From the NCBI RefSeq assembly GCF_000170955.2, contig NZ_ABCY02000001.1, positions 248,001-312,000 of the forward strand: a stretch of 64,000 nt of DNA, written 5' to 3'. This DNA comes from Borreliella valaisiana VS116. Lineage in GTDB: Bacteria; Spirochaetota; Spirochaetia; Borreliales; Borreliaceae. This document shows, piece after piece, positions 39,353 through 48,691 of the stretch. The notes under the pieces were generated by a model. That model saw only the letters and a list, made by a program, of their open reading frames with translations. It had not been told where the DNA came from and did no database searches. Numbering within the stretch: the first letter of the stretch is position 1; each line of letters opens with the position of its first letter. Both the position numbers and the translations under genes were made by a program.

Positions 39353-40152
39353 TATTTTAAAACTCTAGAAAACAATTTTAAAAAACTGGCAAGAGAATCT
39401 AAGGAAAGCTCAATCACTCTTTTTGAAGATATTGCTAAGCTTGGAAATCCAATATATAAAATTAACAGCCCTAAAAATAGCGAAGTTGAAAAACTAATTA
39501 TTAATAAATTAATCTGGGGTGATGCTTTTGAAAGTATTCCCAATACCAAATAAAAAAGTAAAAGCAAAGACAATATTGGAAACGAAATTAATAAAGCTTT
39601 CTCAAAAAGAAATCCAAAAGACATAAACAAAAGCTTGATAAATTCTGAATTTCTCATATTTACCAAATGTTCAACCCTAATGTTCAAAACAGAATCATGT
39701 ATGCCAATCACAAAAAACCGAAGTAAAAAATCGCTTGACAAGAACAAAAGCAAAAATAAATAAGCAAAAATTTGCGAAATAACCATACTATCTTCTTCTG
39801 AAAAGATATCAAAAACATTTGCATAAGCAAGCCCAATTTGATTCGAAAAGAAAAATCCAACTAAATGAAAAACATTGAAAATTATACTAACAAAAAATGC
39901 CTGAATAAGGCCTAAAATAGCTTCTCCTAATAAAATTAACACAAAAGAAAACATATTATCTAAAGGATAAGTAACTTTAATCTTTTCAACAATAATTACA
40001 GAGAGAATCAAAGAAAAGAAAAAATTAAAATATCCAATTTTTATTGTTGAAAAAAATGGAGAAAATTTTAAAAACATAAAAATTCTAACCAACACAGGTA
40101 AAATTGTAAAAGATTTTAAAACCAAAAAATTCAAATTCAAAATTTCATCCAA
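39352..40152 (-). CDS. fliR: Flagellar export protein FliR
   Basis: A 266-residue integral membrane protein of the export gate, with about six hydrophobic helices and the typical glycine/proline-poor hydrophobic profile of the family. With FliP and FliQ it forms the helical export pore. The start appears to be TTG at 40152; no Shine-Dalgarno is visible before it, and the 31-bp gap to fliQ is pure A/T apart from a few bases. The ORF ends one base into flhB. Corresponds to BB0273. Confidence 0.93.
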   Translation of the reverse strand: MDEILNLNFLVLKSFTILPVLVRIFMFLKFSPFFSTIKIGYFNFFFSLILSVIIVEKIKVTYPLDNMFSFVLILLGEAILGLIQAFFVSIIFNVFHLVGFFFSNQIGLAYANVFDIFSEEDSMVISQIFAYLFLLLFLSSDFLLRFFVIGIHDSVLNIRVEHLVNMRNSEFIKLLFMSFGFLFEKALLISFPILSLLLLFYLVLGILSKASPQINLLIISFSTSLFLGLLILYIGFPSLAISSKRVIELSLDSLASFLKLFSRVLK

Positions 40153-40183
40153 ATAATATAATATTATAATTTAAAGTCATAAA

Positions 40184-40447
40184 TTAAACATTTTGCAATT
40201 GATTAAAAATCATATAAGTAAATTGTATAAGCTTATTTAAAATCCAAGGACCAAAAATCACAATAGTTAAAAGTATAACAATAATCTTTGGAATAAAACT
40301 TAAAGTTTGATCTTGAATTGAAGTAATAGCTTGAAAAATTGAAATCAAAAGACCAACTATAAGAGCTATAATCAACATTGGAGCTGATAAGATAATAATG
40401 TTTTCAATAGAAATTCTAATTAAATAAAGAATGTGTCCTGCAGTCAT
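40184..40447 (-). CDS. fliQ: Flagellar export protein FliQ
   Basis: 87 residues with two membrane helices and the FliQ pattern PMLIIALIVGLLISIFQAITSIQDQTLSF. Four copies join FliP5FliR1 in the export pore. ATG at 40447 is chosen because AGGG lies 5 bp upstream and because 87 residues is the family length; a longer frame to 40480 would overlap fliP. It starts 7 bp after fliP. Corresponds to BB0274. Confidence 0.95.
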   Translation of the reverse strand: MTAGHILYLIRISIENIIILSAPMLIIALIVGLLISIFQAITSIQDQTLSFIPKIIVILLTIVIFGPWILNKLIQFTYMIFNQLQNV

Positions 40448-40454
40448 ATATACC

Positions 40455-41219
40455 CTACATAAAACTTTTAATAAGGCCACTAGTAATTAAAGTCCAGCCA
40501 TCTACCATTACAAAAAGAATCAACTTAAAAGGCAAAGATATCATTACAGGAGGTAACATTATCATGCCCATAGCCATTAAAACAGAAGCAACAATAATGT
40601 CTAAAACTATAAAGGGTAAAAATATTAAAATTCCCATCTTGAAGGCCACTTTAAGCTCATGCAAAATAAAAGCTGCAATTAAAACATGTGTTGGTACTTC
40701 GCTAAAATTTTTTGGTCGATCATAATTACTAATACTCATAAATAACCTAATCTCTTCATGGCTCCCATCAGACATTTGTTTATACATAAAAATTCTAAGA
40801 GGCGCAATTCCTTTGTTATAAAATTCATCAAAATTTATTTTCGACTCTTTAAGAGGCAAATAAGCTTGTTTATATATAACATTAAAAGTTGGCCACATAG
40901 TAAAAATAGTTAAAAACAAAGCCAATCCCATTATTATCTGAGTAGGAGGAGATTGTTGAAGAGATAAAGCACGTCTAATAAAATCTAAAACTATGGATAT
41001 TCTCAAAAACGAAGTCATTAAAACTAAAAATGCTGGAGAAAGAGTAATAATGGTTAATAGAATCAAAAGCTGCAAAGAAAAAGCTATCTCTGAACCACTA
41101 ATATTTTCAAAATTTAAAAACGGAAAATTAAGACCTTTGGTGGCCTGCAAAGATTTTGTTTGCGCAAAAGATAAACTTGTTACACTAAAAAATAAAAAAA
41201 AATTAAAACACTTTCTCAA
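40455..41219 (-). CDS. fliP: Flagellar export protein FliP
   Basis: 254 residues with a cleavable N-terminal signal peptide (FFLFFSVTSLSFAQ), a hallmark of FliP, and four membrane helices. The signature LVLMTSFLRISIVLDFIRRALSLQQSPP is near residues 65-92 and FMSISNYDRPKNFSEVPTHVLIAAF near 156-180. It forms the pentameric part of the export pore. The start is TTG at 41219, with GAGGG 6 bp upstream. It follows fliO by 10 bp. Corresponds to BB0275. Confidence 0.95.
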   Translation of the reverse strand: MRKCFNFFLFFSVTSLSFAQTKSLQATKGLNFPFLNFENISGSEIAFSLQLLILLTIITLSPAFLVLMTSFLRISIVLDFIRRALSLQQSPPTQIIMGLALFLTIFTMWPTFNVIYKQAYLPLKESKINFDEFYNKGIAPLRIFMYKQMSDGSHEEIRLFMSISNYDRPKNFSEVPTHVLIAAFILHELKVAFKMGILIFLPFIVLDIIVASVLMAMGMIMLPPVMISLPFKLILFVMVDGWTLITSGLIKSFM

Positions 41220-41229
41220 AATAAACCCT

Positions 41230-41856
41230 CTAAAATTTTTTTAATCTATCTTGTTTATCCTTAAGCGAAGTCTCAATTTTCTTCTCAAGTTTAACATAAT
41301 CATTACTGGAAAAAGGAACTTCTTCTTTTTTGAGCAGCATTTTCTTAAAGATTGATTTAAAAGAATCTTTCTTAGAAAAATTATTAATCTTGCTAAGCTT
41401 AAGTTTTAAATCTTCTAATTCTTCTTCAGATTTAATCTCTTTGAGTAAAGTAGAAGAATTGCTGGAAACTAAAAATATATAAACATTATCTAATATGTTT
41501 ATAATTCTTATTGAGTTTTTAACATCTATCTCGTAAAAAACAAGCTCCTTAATCAAATCAGAATTTTGTTCATATTTGCTTTTTTTTGAATAAAAAATCA
41601 ATTTTTTAAATAAAAAAAAGATAAAAAAAGCAATAAGCAAAAATAAAACTATCTTAACCAAATCCGAAATATTAAAAAGAGAAATTGCCTGAGTACTATC
41701 ATTGTTAGTAAGATTTGCCTTATCCCCTTCAAAGATTGGCAAGCTAGATTCATTTTCTAAATCAGCAGATACTAAATTTACTTGCTTTTGTGAATTAGCA
41801 TATGTAAAAAAATTAGAAAACGCTAAAAAAACTAAAAATAAAAACTTATTATTCAT
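41230..41856 (-). CDS. fliO: Flagellar assembly protein FliO/FliZ
   Basis: 208 residues: an N-terminal signal peptide ([16 protein letters not shown]), a short periplasmic part, one membrane helix at about residues 66-83 ([22 protein letters not shown]) and a charged cytoplasmic C-terminus. The order fliN-fliO-fliP identifies it; in Borrelia it is often named FliZ, and its homologue helps FliP assembly. The sequence itself is weakly conserved, as usual for FliO. ATG overlaps the fliN stop by 8 bp. Corresponds to BB0276. Confidence 0.88.
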   Translation of the reverse strand: MNNKFLFLVFLAFSNFFTYANSQKQVNLVSADLENESSLPIFEGDKANLTNNDSTQAISLFNISDLVKIVLFLLIAFFIFFLFKKLIFYSKKSKYEQNSDLIKELVFYEIDVKNSIRIINILDNVYIFLVSSNSSTLLKEIKSEEELEDLKLKLSKINNFSKKDSFKSIFKKMLLKKEEVPFSSNDYVKLEKKIETSLKDKQDRLKKF

Positions 41857-42190
41857 TTTTAGTTTTAATTATCTCAGTAATTCTAACTCCAAAATTTTCG
41901 TCAATTACAACTACTTCTCCCCTGGCAACTATTTTACCGTTTACTAAAATATCTACAGGCTCACCGGCAAGTTTATCAAGAGTAATAATCGTGCCTTCAG
42001 ACATTCCAAGTATATCCTTTATTTTGCGCTCTGTTCTTCCAAGTTCTACAGTAAGCTGCATAGAAACATCCATTAAAAGCCCAAAATTACTAGGATCAAC
42101 TCCTTCTGGTAAAGTATCAATTAAATCGGGAAGCTTAACCCCCTTTATTTCCGGCTTTTCTACATTATCACTTTTTTCATCTACACTCAT
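41849..42190 (-). CDS. fliN: Flagellar switch protein FliN
   Basis: 113 residues with a single SpoA (C-ring) domain at about 38-110: [51 protein letters not shown]. The acidic N-terminal 35 residues are linker-like. FliN forms the bottom of the C-ring that docks FliH and CheY-P. ATG has AGAGG 7 bp upstream. It lies 45 bp after fliM. Corresponds to BB0277. Confidence 0.96.
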   Translation of the reverse strand: MSVDEKSDNVEKPEIKGVKLPDLIDTLPEGVDPSNFGLLMDVSMQLTVELGRTERKIKDILGMSEGTIITLDKLAGEPVDILVNGKIVARGEVVVIDENFGVRITEIIKTKNE

Positions 42191-42235
42191 AATTTAACCT
42201 CTTAATAATTTAAGTTATAATAAATAAAATAACTA

Positions 42236-43294
42236 TCACTCAACCTCTTCTGTAAGCTCTTTTAATAAATCAAAACCTTTTATATCTCCAATTTTTTCTG
42301 TAATTTGTACTGAAATTTTATTGCCCATTAAACCCATTCTACATTTAAACTTTTCTTTAGTACCAACTTTTAAAGTTAAATCTTTATTTATTAGAGAAGA
42401 TTCAAGATTTAAAACATCACCTTTGTCAAGCGATAAAATTTCTCTTACCTTCAGTTTAACTTCCCCTATTTCTGCTACCAAAGGCATCGCCGTATTTTCT
42501 AACTTTTCACGCAAAGCATCAAGATTTTCACTAGTGGTTCCAACCCCAATCAAAGAATGCCAATATCTTGTTGATAATTTTGAAACAATAGGTTCTATAG
42601 TAATATAAGGCAAACAAAAATTCATAAGCCCTTCCACCTTTCCTATTTTAACCTCAAGAGTTACTAAAATAATCATTTCTGTAGGGGGAACTATTTGAGC
42701 AAACTGTGGATTGACCTCAATATGCCCAAATCTTGGCCTTAGATCAACTACTTGAGACCAAGCCTCTCTCATATTAGCAAGTATACGAATAATAACACTT
42801 TCCATGACAGACTGCTCAATTTCTGTTAAATCTCTACTTTTATCTTTAATCGTATCTCCATCTCCCCCAAAAAGCCTATCTACTATAGCAAATGCTATGG
42901 TTGGATCAACTTCAAAAATAGCAGATCCTTTAAGTGGATCCATGTTTATTATTGCTAAAGTTGTGGGGTTAGGTATTGACCTAATAAACTCTTCATAAGT
43001 TAATTGGTCAACTGAAGCCACATGAACATGAACCATTTTCCTTAAAAGAGCAGAAAGTGAGGTTGTAGTATACCTAGCAAATGCCTCATGAAAACTTGAA
43101 ACTGTTCTAACCTGTTCTTTTGAAAATTTATCTGGTCTTTTAAAGTCATATACCTTAACTTTTTGCTTTTTGCCTGTAGGACTAGATATAACATTAGAAA
43201 GGGATTCGTCTAACGATAAACTTTCAGATGAGTTGATAGACTCTAAAAGGCTATCTATATCGTCTTGAGATAAAGCTCCTGGATTGTTTGCCAT
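42236..43294 (-). CDS. fliM: Flagellar switch protein FliM
   Basis: 352 residues. The N-terminus MANNPGALSQDDIDSLLES carries the LSQ.DIDSLL motif that binds phosphorylated CheY. The middle CheC-like domain (about 60-245, with PNPTTLAIINMDPLKGSAIFEVDP) contacts FliG, and the C-terminal SpoA domain (about 260-335) pairs with FliN. Ribosome binding site AAAGGAA is 6 bp before ATG. Size is normal for the family. Corresponds to BB0278. Confidence 0.97.
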   Translation of the reverse strand: MANNPGALSQDDIDSLLESINSSESLSLDESLSNVISSPTGKKQKVKVYDFKRPDKFSKEQVRTVSSFHEAFARYTTTSLSALLRKMVHVHVASVDQLTYEEFIRSIPNPTTLAIINMDPLKGSAIFEVDPTIAFAIVDRLFGGDGDTIKDKSRDLTEIEQSVMESVIIRILANMREAWSQVVDLRPRFGHIEVNPQFAQIVPPTEMIILVTLEVKIGKVEGLMNFCLPYITIEPIVSKLSTRYWHSLIGVGTTSENLDALREKLENTAMPLVAEIGEVKLKVREILSLDKGDVLNLESSLINKDLTLKVGTKEKFKCRMGLMGNKISVQITEKIGDIKGFDLLKELTEEVE

Positions 43295-43322
43295 TTAAAA
43301 TTCCTTTAAATTTATTACATTA

Positions 43323-43859
43323 TTACATATCAAAAATATCAATTTGGGTTAATGCTATTTCTTTTATTTCTCCATTTCTAAGAATACTATTAATTCTTGC
43401 CTTAATTTCTGCTTTTATTTGACTTTCGTTCTTTATTTCTTGACCAGTTCTTTGACTAAAATATTCTCTAATAATATCTTTTAAGCGCACTTTTTGTCTT
43501 CCAAGTTCATTAAGAATATTAACATTATTCTCTGCATACCCTAAAGCAAGCTTTACAACAAAAGTTTTTGGAGGAACATCTAAAGTATTACCCCTAATCT
43601 CATCTATACTTTCATACCATATAAGCATAGGCGGCTTTCCTAAGTATTCATTAGAAAAAACTGGGAAATCGCTAGGAGCTCCACTTTGGCTTACTACCAT
43701 TTTAGATACAAAATAAGAAACAATTATCATTATTGCAACAGTAAATATTCCTATTGCAAGTATCTGCAAAATTTTTATTATAATATCAGGTAACAAACCA
43801 CCTTTTCTACCAACATTAGAATCTCCCACATCTAAATTTTCATCGTCATTATTTGGCAT
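43323..43859 (-). CDS. fliL: Flagellar basal-body protein FliL
   Basis: 178 residues: a short cytoplasmic N-terminus, one membrane helix (about 29-52), and a periplasmic stomatin-like domain (about 70-178, with FVVKLALGYAENN and the C-terminal IKAEIKARINSILRNGEIKEIALTQIDIFDM). FliL forms rings around the stator and in B. burgdorferi supports motor torque and flagellar orientation. It is preceded by AGGAGG 10 bp before the ATG and lies 46 bp after motB. Corresponds to BB0279. Confidence 0.94.
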   Translation of the reverse strand: MPNNDDENLDVGDSNVGRKGGLLPDIIIKILQILAIGIFTVAIMIIVSYFVSKMVVSQSGAPSDFPVFSNEYLGKPPMLIWYESIDEIRGNTLDVPPKTFVVKLALGYAENNVNILNELGRQKVRLKDIIREYFSQRTGQEIKNESQIKAEIKARINSILRNGEIKEIALTQIDIFDM

Positions 43860-43905
43860 AATAAAATTCCTCCTATTAATTTTTTATCTACAGTTTAAAA
43901 AACTA

Positions 43906-44688
43906 TTACTGCGTAATTTCTTTAGGAAAACTTAAAGATGCATCCGTAGTAATTAATATATCAATTCTTCTATTATAAGCTCTGCCCTCAGGAGTATCGT
44001 CTGTTGCAATAGGTCTACTTCCGCCAAAACCAGCTACTTCAAACTTATTTTCAATGCTTTTAACATTAGATTGATCTAAATAATTCAAAATATGTTCTAG
44101 CATATTAACAGATCTTGCAGTAGAAAGCTCCCAATTGTTTTTCCAAGGCCCATTTACATCAGTGTCAATATTATCTGTATGCCCTTCTATTTTAAAATTA
44201 TAGCCTCTAGAACTTAAAACCCCAATAAAAGATGCTATTTTTTGAATAGAATCTCTATTGTCTTCAAGCTTAACATCTGCACTAGCAGAATCAAAGAATG
44301 CATCTGCTGCAAGAGATATCACAATACCCCGCTCTTCCTGTCTAACTATAATATTTTTAGACTGGATTTTCTCAATAAATTCAATCATAGATTTATTTTT
44401 AGCAGTCTGGGATGCTTGTTTATTGCGCACAGTAGAAGGTAAAGACATAAAACTATTACTCAAATAAGATAATTTATTAAAATCTAAAGTTTTACCACCT
44501 TTAAAAAATCCTGCACCCGTGAAAGAAGCAGACATTATCCTTATCACATTTTCTTGAAAAATAATATCATTTAATGAAAACATTGTAACAAAAAATACAA
44601 GCAGCAAAGTAACCATGTCCCCATAAGTCACCATATAATCTGGAGATCCTTCATCACATTTTAAAGGCTTTTTAATTCGCAAAGCCAT
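43906..44688 (-). CDS. motB: Flagellar stator protein MotB
   Basis: 260 residues. One membrane helix (about 20-40) carries the proton-binding Asp D24 in TYGDMVTLLLVFFV, required for torque. A plug/linker follows, then a periplasmic OmpA-like peptidoglycan-binding domain (about 130-250, with IEGHTDNIDTDVNG and GFGGSRPIATDDTPEGRAYNRRIDI). It anchors the stator to the cell wall. Its ATG overlaps the motA stop by 1 bp (TAATG). Corresponds to BB0280. Confidence 0.97.
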   Translation of the reverse strand: MALRIKKPLKCDEGSPDYMVTYGDMVTLLLVFFVTMFSLNDIIFQENVIRIMSASFTGAGFFKGGKTLDFNKLSYLSNSFMSLPSTVRNKQASQTAKNKSMIEFIEKIQSKNIIVRQEERGIVISLAADAFFDSASADVKLEDNRDSIQKIASFIGVLSSRGYNFKIEGHTDNIDTDVNGPWKNNWELSTARSVNMLEHILNYLDQSNVKSIENKFEVAGFGGSRPIATDDTPEGRAYNRRIDILITTDASLSFPKEITQ

Positions 44689-45470
44689 TATTCACCTCCA
44701 ATACTATTACCAAGATGACTTCGATCTTTGGGAGTTAAAAAAGTCATCAATTTTTGCTCTAAAATTCTAGGATTGTCTCCGGACTGGATTGATAAAACAC
44801 CCTCAATTATCATTGTCTTTACTGCAGCTTCCTCAGAATCAATCTTTTCCAACTTAAGTTGGACAGGAATAAACATTAAATTTGCCATTATGGTTCCATA
44901 AAGAGTTGTAATAAGAGCAACAGCCATAGAAGAGCCAAGCGCAGACTTGTCCTCTAGATTACCAAGAAGAGCTACAAGTCCAATAAGAGTACCCGTCATA
45001 CCAAAAGCAGGGGCAAGCTTTGCCCAAGTCTTAAAAAGATCTGAACCGACTTTATGTCTTTCTTGCATTTGATCAAGCTCTAAATAAAGCATAGTTCTAA
45101 TTACTTCGGGATCTGCACCATCAACAACGAGTCTCATTCCTGACTTAAAAAATGGATCATTAATTTGTTCAAGCTCGTCATCAAGAGACAAAAGACCTTC
45201 TTTTCTAGCCTTTTCTGAAAGCTCTACTAATATTTTTATAATAGAAATTTTGGCATAAGAATTTCTTCTAAAGAAAAAACCTAAATACGTTGGAATTTTT
45301 TTTACAGCAATAACTTCTGAAGAAGCCATAAGAGCAGAAAAAGATCCAACAACGGTAATAAAAACAGAACTTAAATCCCAAAAAACACCAAGTCCTGTGG
45401 GAGTAAATGCCATGGAAATTAAAATAGCCCCAAATCCAACTCCCCACCCAATTATACTAGCTAAATTCAT
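44688..45470 (-). CDS. motA: Flagellar stator protein MotA
   Basis: 260 residues with four membrane helices: two N-terminal, and two around 148-170 and 182-203 that hold the conserved proline-containing segment KLAPAFGMTGTLIGLV. The cytoplasmic loop with charged residues that push on FliG lies between helices 2 and 3 (about 65-145). Five MotA surround two MotB in the ion channel. The start overlaps the flbD gene by 4 bp. Corresponds to BB0281. Confidence 0.97.
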   Translation of the reverse strand: MNLASIIGWGVGFGAILISMAFTPTGLGVFWDLSSVFITVVGSFSALMASSEVIAVKKIPTYLGFFFRRNSYAKISIIKILVELSEKARKEGLLSLDDELEQINDPFFKSGMRLVVDGADPEVIRTMLYLELDQMQERHKVGSDLFKTWAKLAPAFGMTGTLIGLVALLGNLEDKSALGSSMAVALITTLYGTIMANLMFIPVQLKLEKIDSEEAAVKTMIIEGVLSIQSGDNPRILEQKLMTFLTPKDRSHLGNSIGGE

Positions 45471-45691
45471 AATTCAACGCCCCCATTTCCTTCTCTTACA
45501 ATTTTTTCAAAAGAAGCAACTTCTTTCCTATACAACTTAATCCTATTGATCACCTCTTCAACTTTTTCTTTTACAATCAACTTCTTACCGTTCATAAGAA
45601 GAATTGTAGTATCAGGATTAGCTTCAATACTTTCAATATGACAAGGATTTAAATAATATCCAAAACCATTAAGCTTAGTTACAAAAATCAT
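45467..45691 (-). CDS. flbD: Small flagellar protein FlbD
   Basis: 74 residues, matching the FlbD family: MIFVTKLNGFGYYLNPCHIESIEANPDTTILLMNGKKLIVKEKVEEVI is the complete conserved core in one piece, followed by a short charged tail. Found between flgE and motA in spirochaetes and many Firmicutes. Its exact role is not established; it is thought to affect motility regulation or the hook/stator junction. Overlaps motA by 4 bp, so translation is coupled. Corresponds to BB0282. Confidence 0.9.
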   Translation of the reverse strand: MIFVTKLNGFGYYLNPCHIESIEANPDTTILLMNGKKLIVKEKVEEVINRIKLYRKEVASFEKIVREGNGGVEL

Positions 45692-45712
45692 ATTTTAAAA
45701 AACAATCTTGAC

Positions 45713-47041
45713 TTAATTTTTCAATCTTACAAGTTCTTGCAATAATTGATCAGAAGTAGTAATAGTTTTAGCATTTGCCTGAAATCCTCTTTGAGTAACT
45801 ATCATATCTGTAAACTGCTCTGCAAGATCAACATTAGCCATTTCTAAAACACCAGATCTAATATCACCAAGTCCAGCAAGCCCAGTTTCGCCTATTCTAG
45901 CTTGACCTGAATTGCTTGTTTCTACAAAATTAGTATCGCCTGATTTTGCAAGTCCTCCGGGATTCATAAAAGAAGCAAGAGCAATCTTGCCAAGATCTCG
46001 CCTTATTCCATTTGAATAAATACCAACTATGACACCATTTTGATCAATTTCATAATTTTCCATATATCCCATGCCATATCCATCTTGAATAATAGCCTTT
46101 GTGCTACTAGAATCAGCAAATTGAGTGATTGAATCGGTGTAGCTCCCAACTGTTCCTAATTTCAAATTTACAGTTTGCTGCTCACCAACTTCACCTACAT
46201 TTGCTCCTGAAACATTAAATGTTATAGGAATTTGGAGAATATCTCCTTTTTGGCTTGGTTGCCCATTTAAAGTTGCCAATGCTCCTTCATTGTCAAACCC
46301 AAGTGTAAAATTTGAATTTTGCTCACCATTTATTAACACTGTTGCATTCCATAAATTAGGAGTATTTAAATCTTTTACAACCCTAAGTTCAAGAACACTA
46401 ACATTTCCAAAACTGTCATACAATGACTTATTAACAACCCAAGTTCCACGTGCAATATCTGCCGAACTTGCACCTTCTTGAATTACAGGCAATCTCTTAT
46501 CAAGGTTACAAGCAAAAGTAACATTTTTGGTAGATCTTGCTCCCTCTTTATCTCCAATTGGAATAATTAGATCTTCAACATCAGAAGCTGTATTGATAAC
46601 CTTTTCACCTTCTAAATCTCTTGCCATCCAACCTTGAATTCGCATTCCATTTGCAGGATTTACAAGATGTCGATCAGAGTCCACATCAAAAGCACCAGCT
46701 CTTGTATAAAACAAATTTTTACCTTCTTTTAAAATGAAAAATCCATTACCACTAACCCCAAGATCAGATGCTTTTTGAGTACTTTGAAAAGCCCCTTGGG
46801 TGTGAATAGTGTCAATTGCGGCAACATTCATGCCTAACCCAACTTGCTTAGGATTAGTCCCCCCACGAGTATCAGTAGGGCGAGAAGCTCCAGAAATAGA
46901 CTGCGATATCATATCCTGAAAATTTACTCTTCCCTTTTTAAAACCAATTGTATTTACATTAGCAATGTTATTACCAACAACATCCATTCTTGTTTGATGA
47001 TTCTGAAGTCCAGAAACACCAGAATATAAAGACCTCATCAT
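45713..47041 (-). CDS. flgE: Flagellar hook protein FlgE
   Basis: 442 residues, with the rod/hook N-terminal signature (MMRSLYSGVSGLQNHQTRMDVVGNNIANVNTIGFK, residues 1-35) and the C-terminal heptad region DLAEQFTDMIVTQRGFQANAKTITTSD. It forms the curved universal joint of the periplasmic flagellum. K165 and C178 occur at the positions known in spirochaetes to form lysinoalanine cross-links between subunits. It starts 4 bp after flgD. Corresponds to BB0283. Confidence 0.97.
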   Translation of the reverse strand: MMRSLYSGVSGLQNHQTRMDVVGNNIANVNTIGFKKGRVNFQDMISQSISGASRPTDTRGGTNPKQVGLGMNVAAIDTIHTQGAFQSTQKASDLGVSGNGFFILKEGKNLFYTRAGAFDVDSDRHLVNPANGMRIQGWMARDLEGEKVINTASDVEDLIIPIGDKEGARSTKNVTFACNLDKRLPVIQEGASSADIARGTWVVNKSLYDSFGNVSVLELRVVKDLNTPNLWNATVLINGEQNSNFTLGFDNEGALATLNGQPSQKGDILQIPITFNVSGANVGEVGEQQTVNLKLGTVGSYTDSITQFADSSSTKAIIQDGYGMGYMENYEIDQNGVIVGIYSNGIRRDLGKIALASFMNPGGLAKSGDTNFVETSNSGQARIGETGLAGLGDIRSGVLEMANVDLAEQFTDMIVTQRGFQANAKTITTSDQLLQELVRLKN

Positions 47042-47045
47042 ATAA

Positions 47046-47489
47046 TTACTCCTCCAAACCTACCGATAATATGTTTTTATATACATAATAATTACCATTA
47101 ACCATAATTTGGGGTATTGCGCCTGTCTTAATGTTTGTGACACGACCTTTAACAATCTCCCCATCACCATGCTGAAATTTAATCACTTTGCCTAACAAAT
47201 CCAAATCTTTTCTTATTTCTAAAGAAGATGAAAGTTTTTCAAATGACTTGCTCATATTGGCCATTTGCTCAAGAGACGAAAATTGCGCCATTTGAGCAAT
47301 AAATTCTTTATCCTTCATTGGATTTGTAGGATCTTGATACCTAAGCTGAGTAATGAGCAACTTTAAAAAATCGTCCTTACCAAGGTTAACCTTATTAGCT
47401 ACATTGTCAACCTTAAAATCTGATCCTTTTTTAATTTTATTACTAATAGTCAAATTAGAAACACTTTCAATACCATTCATTTTACTCAT
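47046..47489 (-). CDS. flgD: Hook-cap scaffolding protein FlgD
   Basis: 147 residues, short compared with enteric FlgD (about 230) because the C-terminal Ig-like/tudor part is reduced. The conserved N-terminal block [41 protein letters not shown] is at about residues 37-77. FlgD caps the growing hook and is exported before FlgE. It lies 13 bp after fliK. Corresponds to BB0284. Confidence 0.95.
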   Translation of the reverse strand: MSKMNGIESVSNLTISNKIKKGSDFKVDNVANKVNLGKDDFLKLLITQLRYQDPTNPMKDKEFIAQMAQFSSLEQMANMSKSFEKLSSSLEIRKDLDLLGKVIKFQHGDGEIVKGRVTNIKTGAIPQIMVNGNYYVYKNILSVGLEE

Positions 47490-47502
47490 TTAACTTCACC
47501 TT

Positions 47503-48684
47503 CTAAACAATCAAATTAATATTCTTATCTACATCGTAAGAAAATTCAACTTCTTCTTCAATTTGAAAAAATTTATTATAACCAAAATAAAAATTTTGAT
47601 CCTTAGAATCATCTTTAAAATTTTTAGAAAAAGAATTTAAATTTTCGCCTGCAAGAAAAAGATTTAAGCTGGCATTAAAACCACTCTCACCAAGCATTTT
47701 ATTTAATGAATGCATATTTTGGTCAAAAAGCATTTTAACATTTTGATTATCCACTATGATCTTTCCCAATAAATTATTATTAGAATCAAGGTTTAAATTA
47801 ATTCGTATACTACCAAGCTCTTTGGGCTTTAAAACCAACTTAATCTCTCCTGTATTATTCGATTTTAACACAATTTTAGCTTTATCCACAATATTTTTAT
47901 TAATCTTTAAATTCCACTCTGGCTTTAAACTGTTGACAAAATCAAAACTATCAACCTCTTTAGAGCTTTTTATATTATAATTGGTAAATTCTTCAACAAA
48001 ACCTTTTAAAGAATCGTCCGATATTTCTTTAACCTTATACCTACCAACAAAATTTTGACCATCAATTGTATTTAAGCTAAACTTTGAAAAAACAAAATCA
48101 TTATGATAATCATTGTTTTTCTTAAAATTTTTTACATCAATATTAATAACATTTTCTTCTTTCTTTTCATCATTCAAACTGACATGACTATTATAATTAA
48201 TCAAAGCAGTTGAAGAATCAAAACCTAAAAAAGAACTTAAATCATTAAAAGCCAAACAAAGTCTTTCAATTTTTTCAAAAAATTTTTCTTTACTTAAAAG
48301 ATCAAAATTATCAAAATTAAACGTTAAATTTTCTTTAATATTTAAACCTTCAAAATCTAAAAAAACATTCATTCTAGCAATCAAGGATTTCAAATCAGAA
48401 ACAAAAGCCTCATTATCAAGTTTTTTTAAAAAAAAAGATTTATTTAAAGGCGATTTTTTTAAATTTTTAGCAATAAGTCCATTATCTTTAAAAAAATTTA
48501 AAAAATCAAATATCATAAATTTTGCTTTAGCTAATTTCTTAGATTCAAAAGACATAATATTAAAAAAAGAACCCGTATTCTCTCTAGACTCCGTTTTAGA
48601 AACATTTGAATTTAATCCTTTAATTGTATTCAAGAGATTAAATTTATTGCCATAAGCTTTACTTAAATTTAATAAATTACTCAT
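47503..48684 (-). CDS. fliK: Hook-length control protein FliK
   Basis: 393 residues. The long N-terminal part (about 1-270) is low-complexity, rich in Asn, Lys, Phe and Ser, as expected of the molecular ruler. The C-terminal FliK domain (about 285-370) is recognisable by LVLKPKELGSIRINLNLD and VKMLFDQNMHSLNKMLGESGF, which signals FlhB to switch substrates. The identification rests on that C-terminal domain and on the position before flgD and flgE. Corresponds to BB0285 (also called flbC). Confidence 0.9.
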   Translation of the reverse strand: MSNLLNLSKAYGNKFNLLNTIKGLNSNVSKTESRENTGSFFNIMSFESKKLAKAKFMIFDFLNFFKDNGLIAKNLKKSPLNKSFFLKKLDNEAFVSDLKSLIARMNVFLDFEGLNIKENLTFNFDNFDLLSKEKFFEKIERLCLAFNDLSSFLGFDSSTALINYNSHVSLNDEKKEENVINIDVKNFKKNNDYHNDFVFSKFSLNTIDGQNFVGRYKVKEISDDSLKGFVEEFTNYNIKSSKEVDSFDFVNSLKPEWNLKINKNIVDKAKIVLKSNNTGEIKLVLKPKELGSIRINLNLDSNNNLLGKIIVDNQNVKMLFDQNMHSLNKMLGESGFNASLNLFLAGENLNSFSKNFKDDSKDQNFYFGYNKFFQIEEEVEFSYDVDKNINLIV

Positions 48685-48691
48685 ATAAGCA

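Noticed and set aside
43860..43905. Possible hairpin in the fliL-motB gap
   Set aside because: The A/T-only stem is about 5 bp and no T-run follows; it is directly before the fliL binding site, so a terminator there is unlikely.
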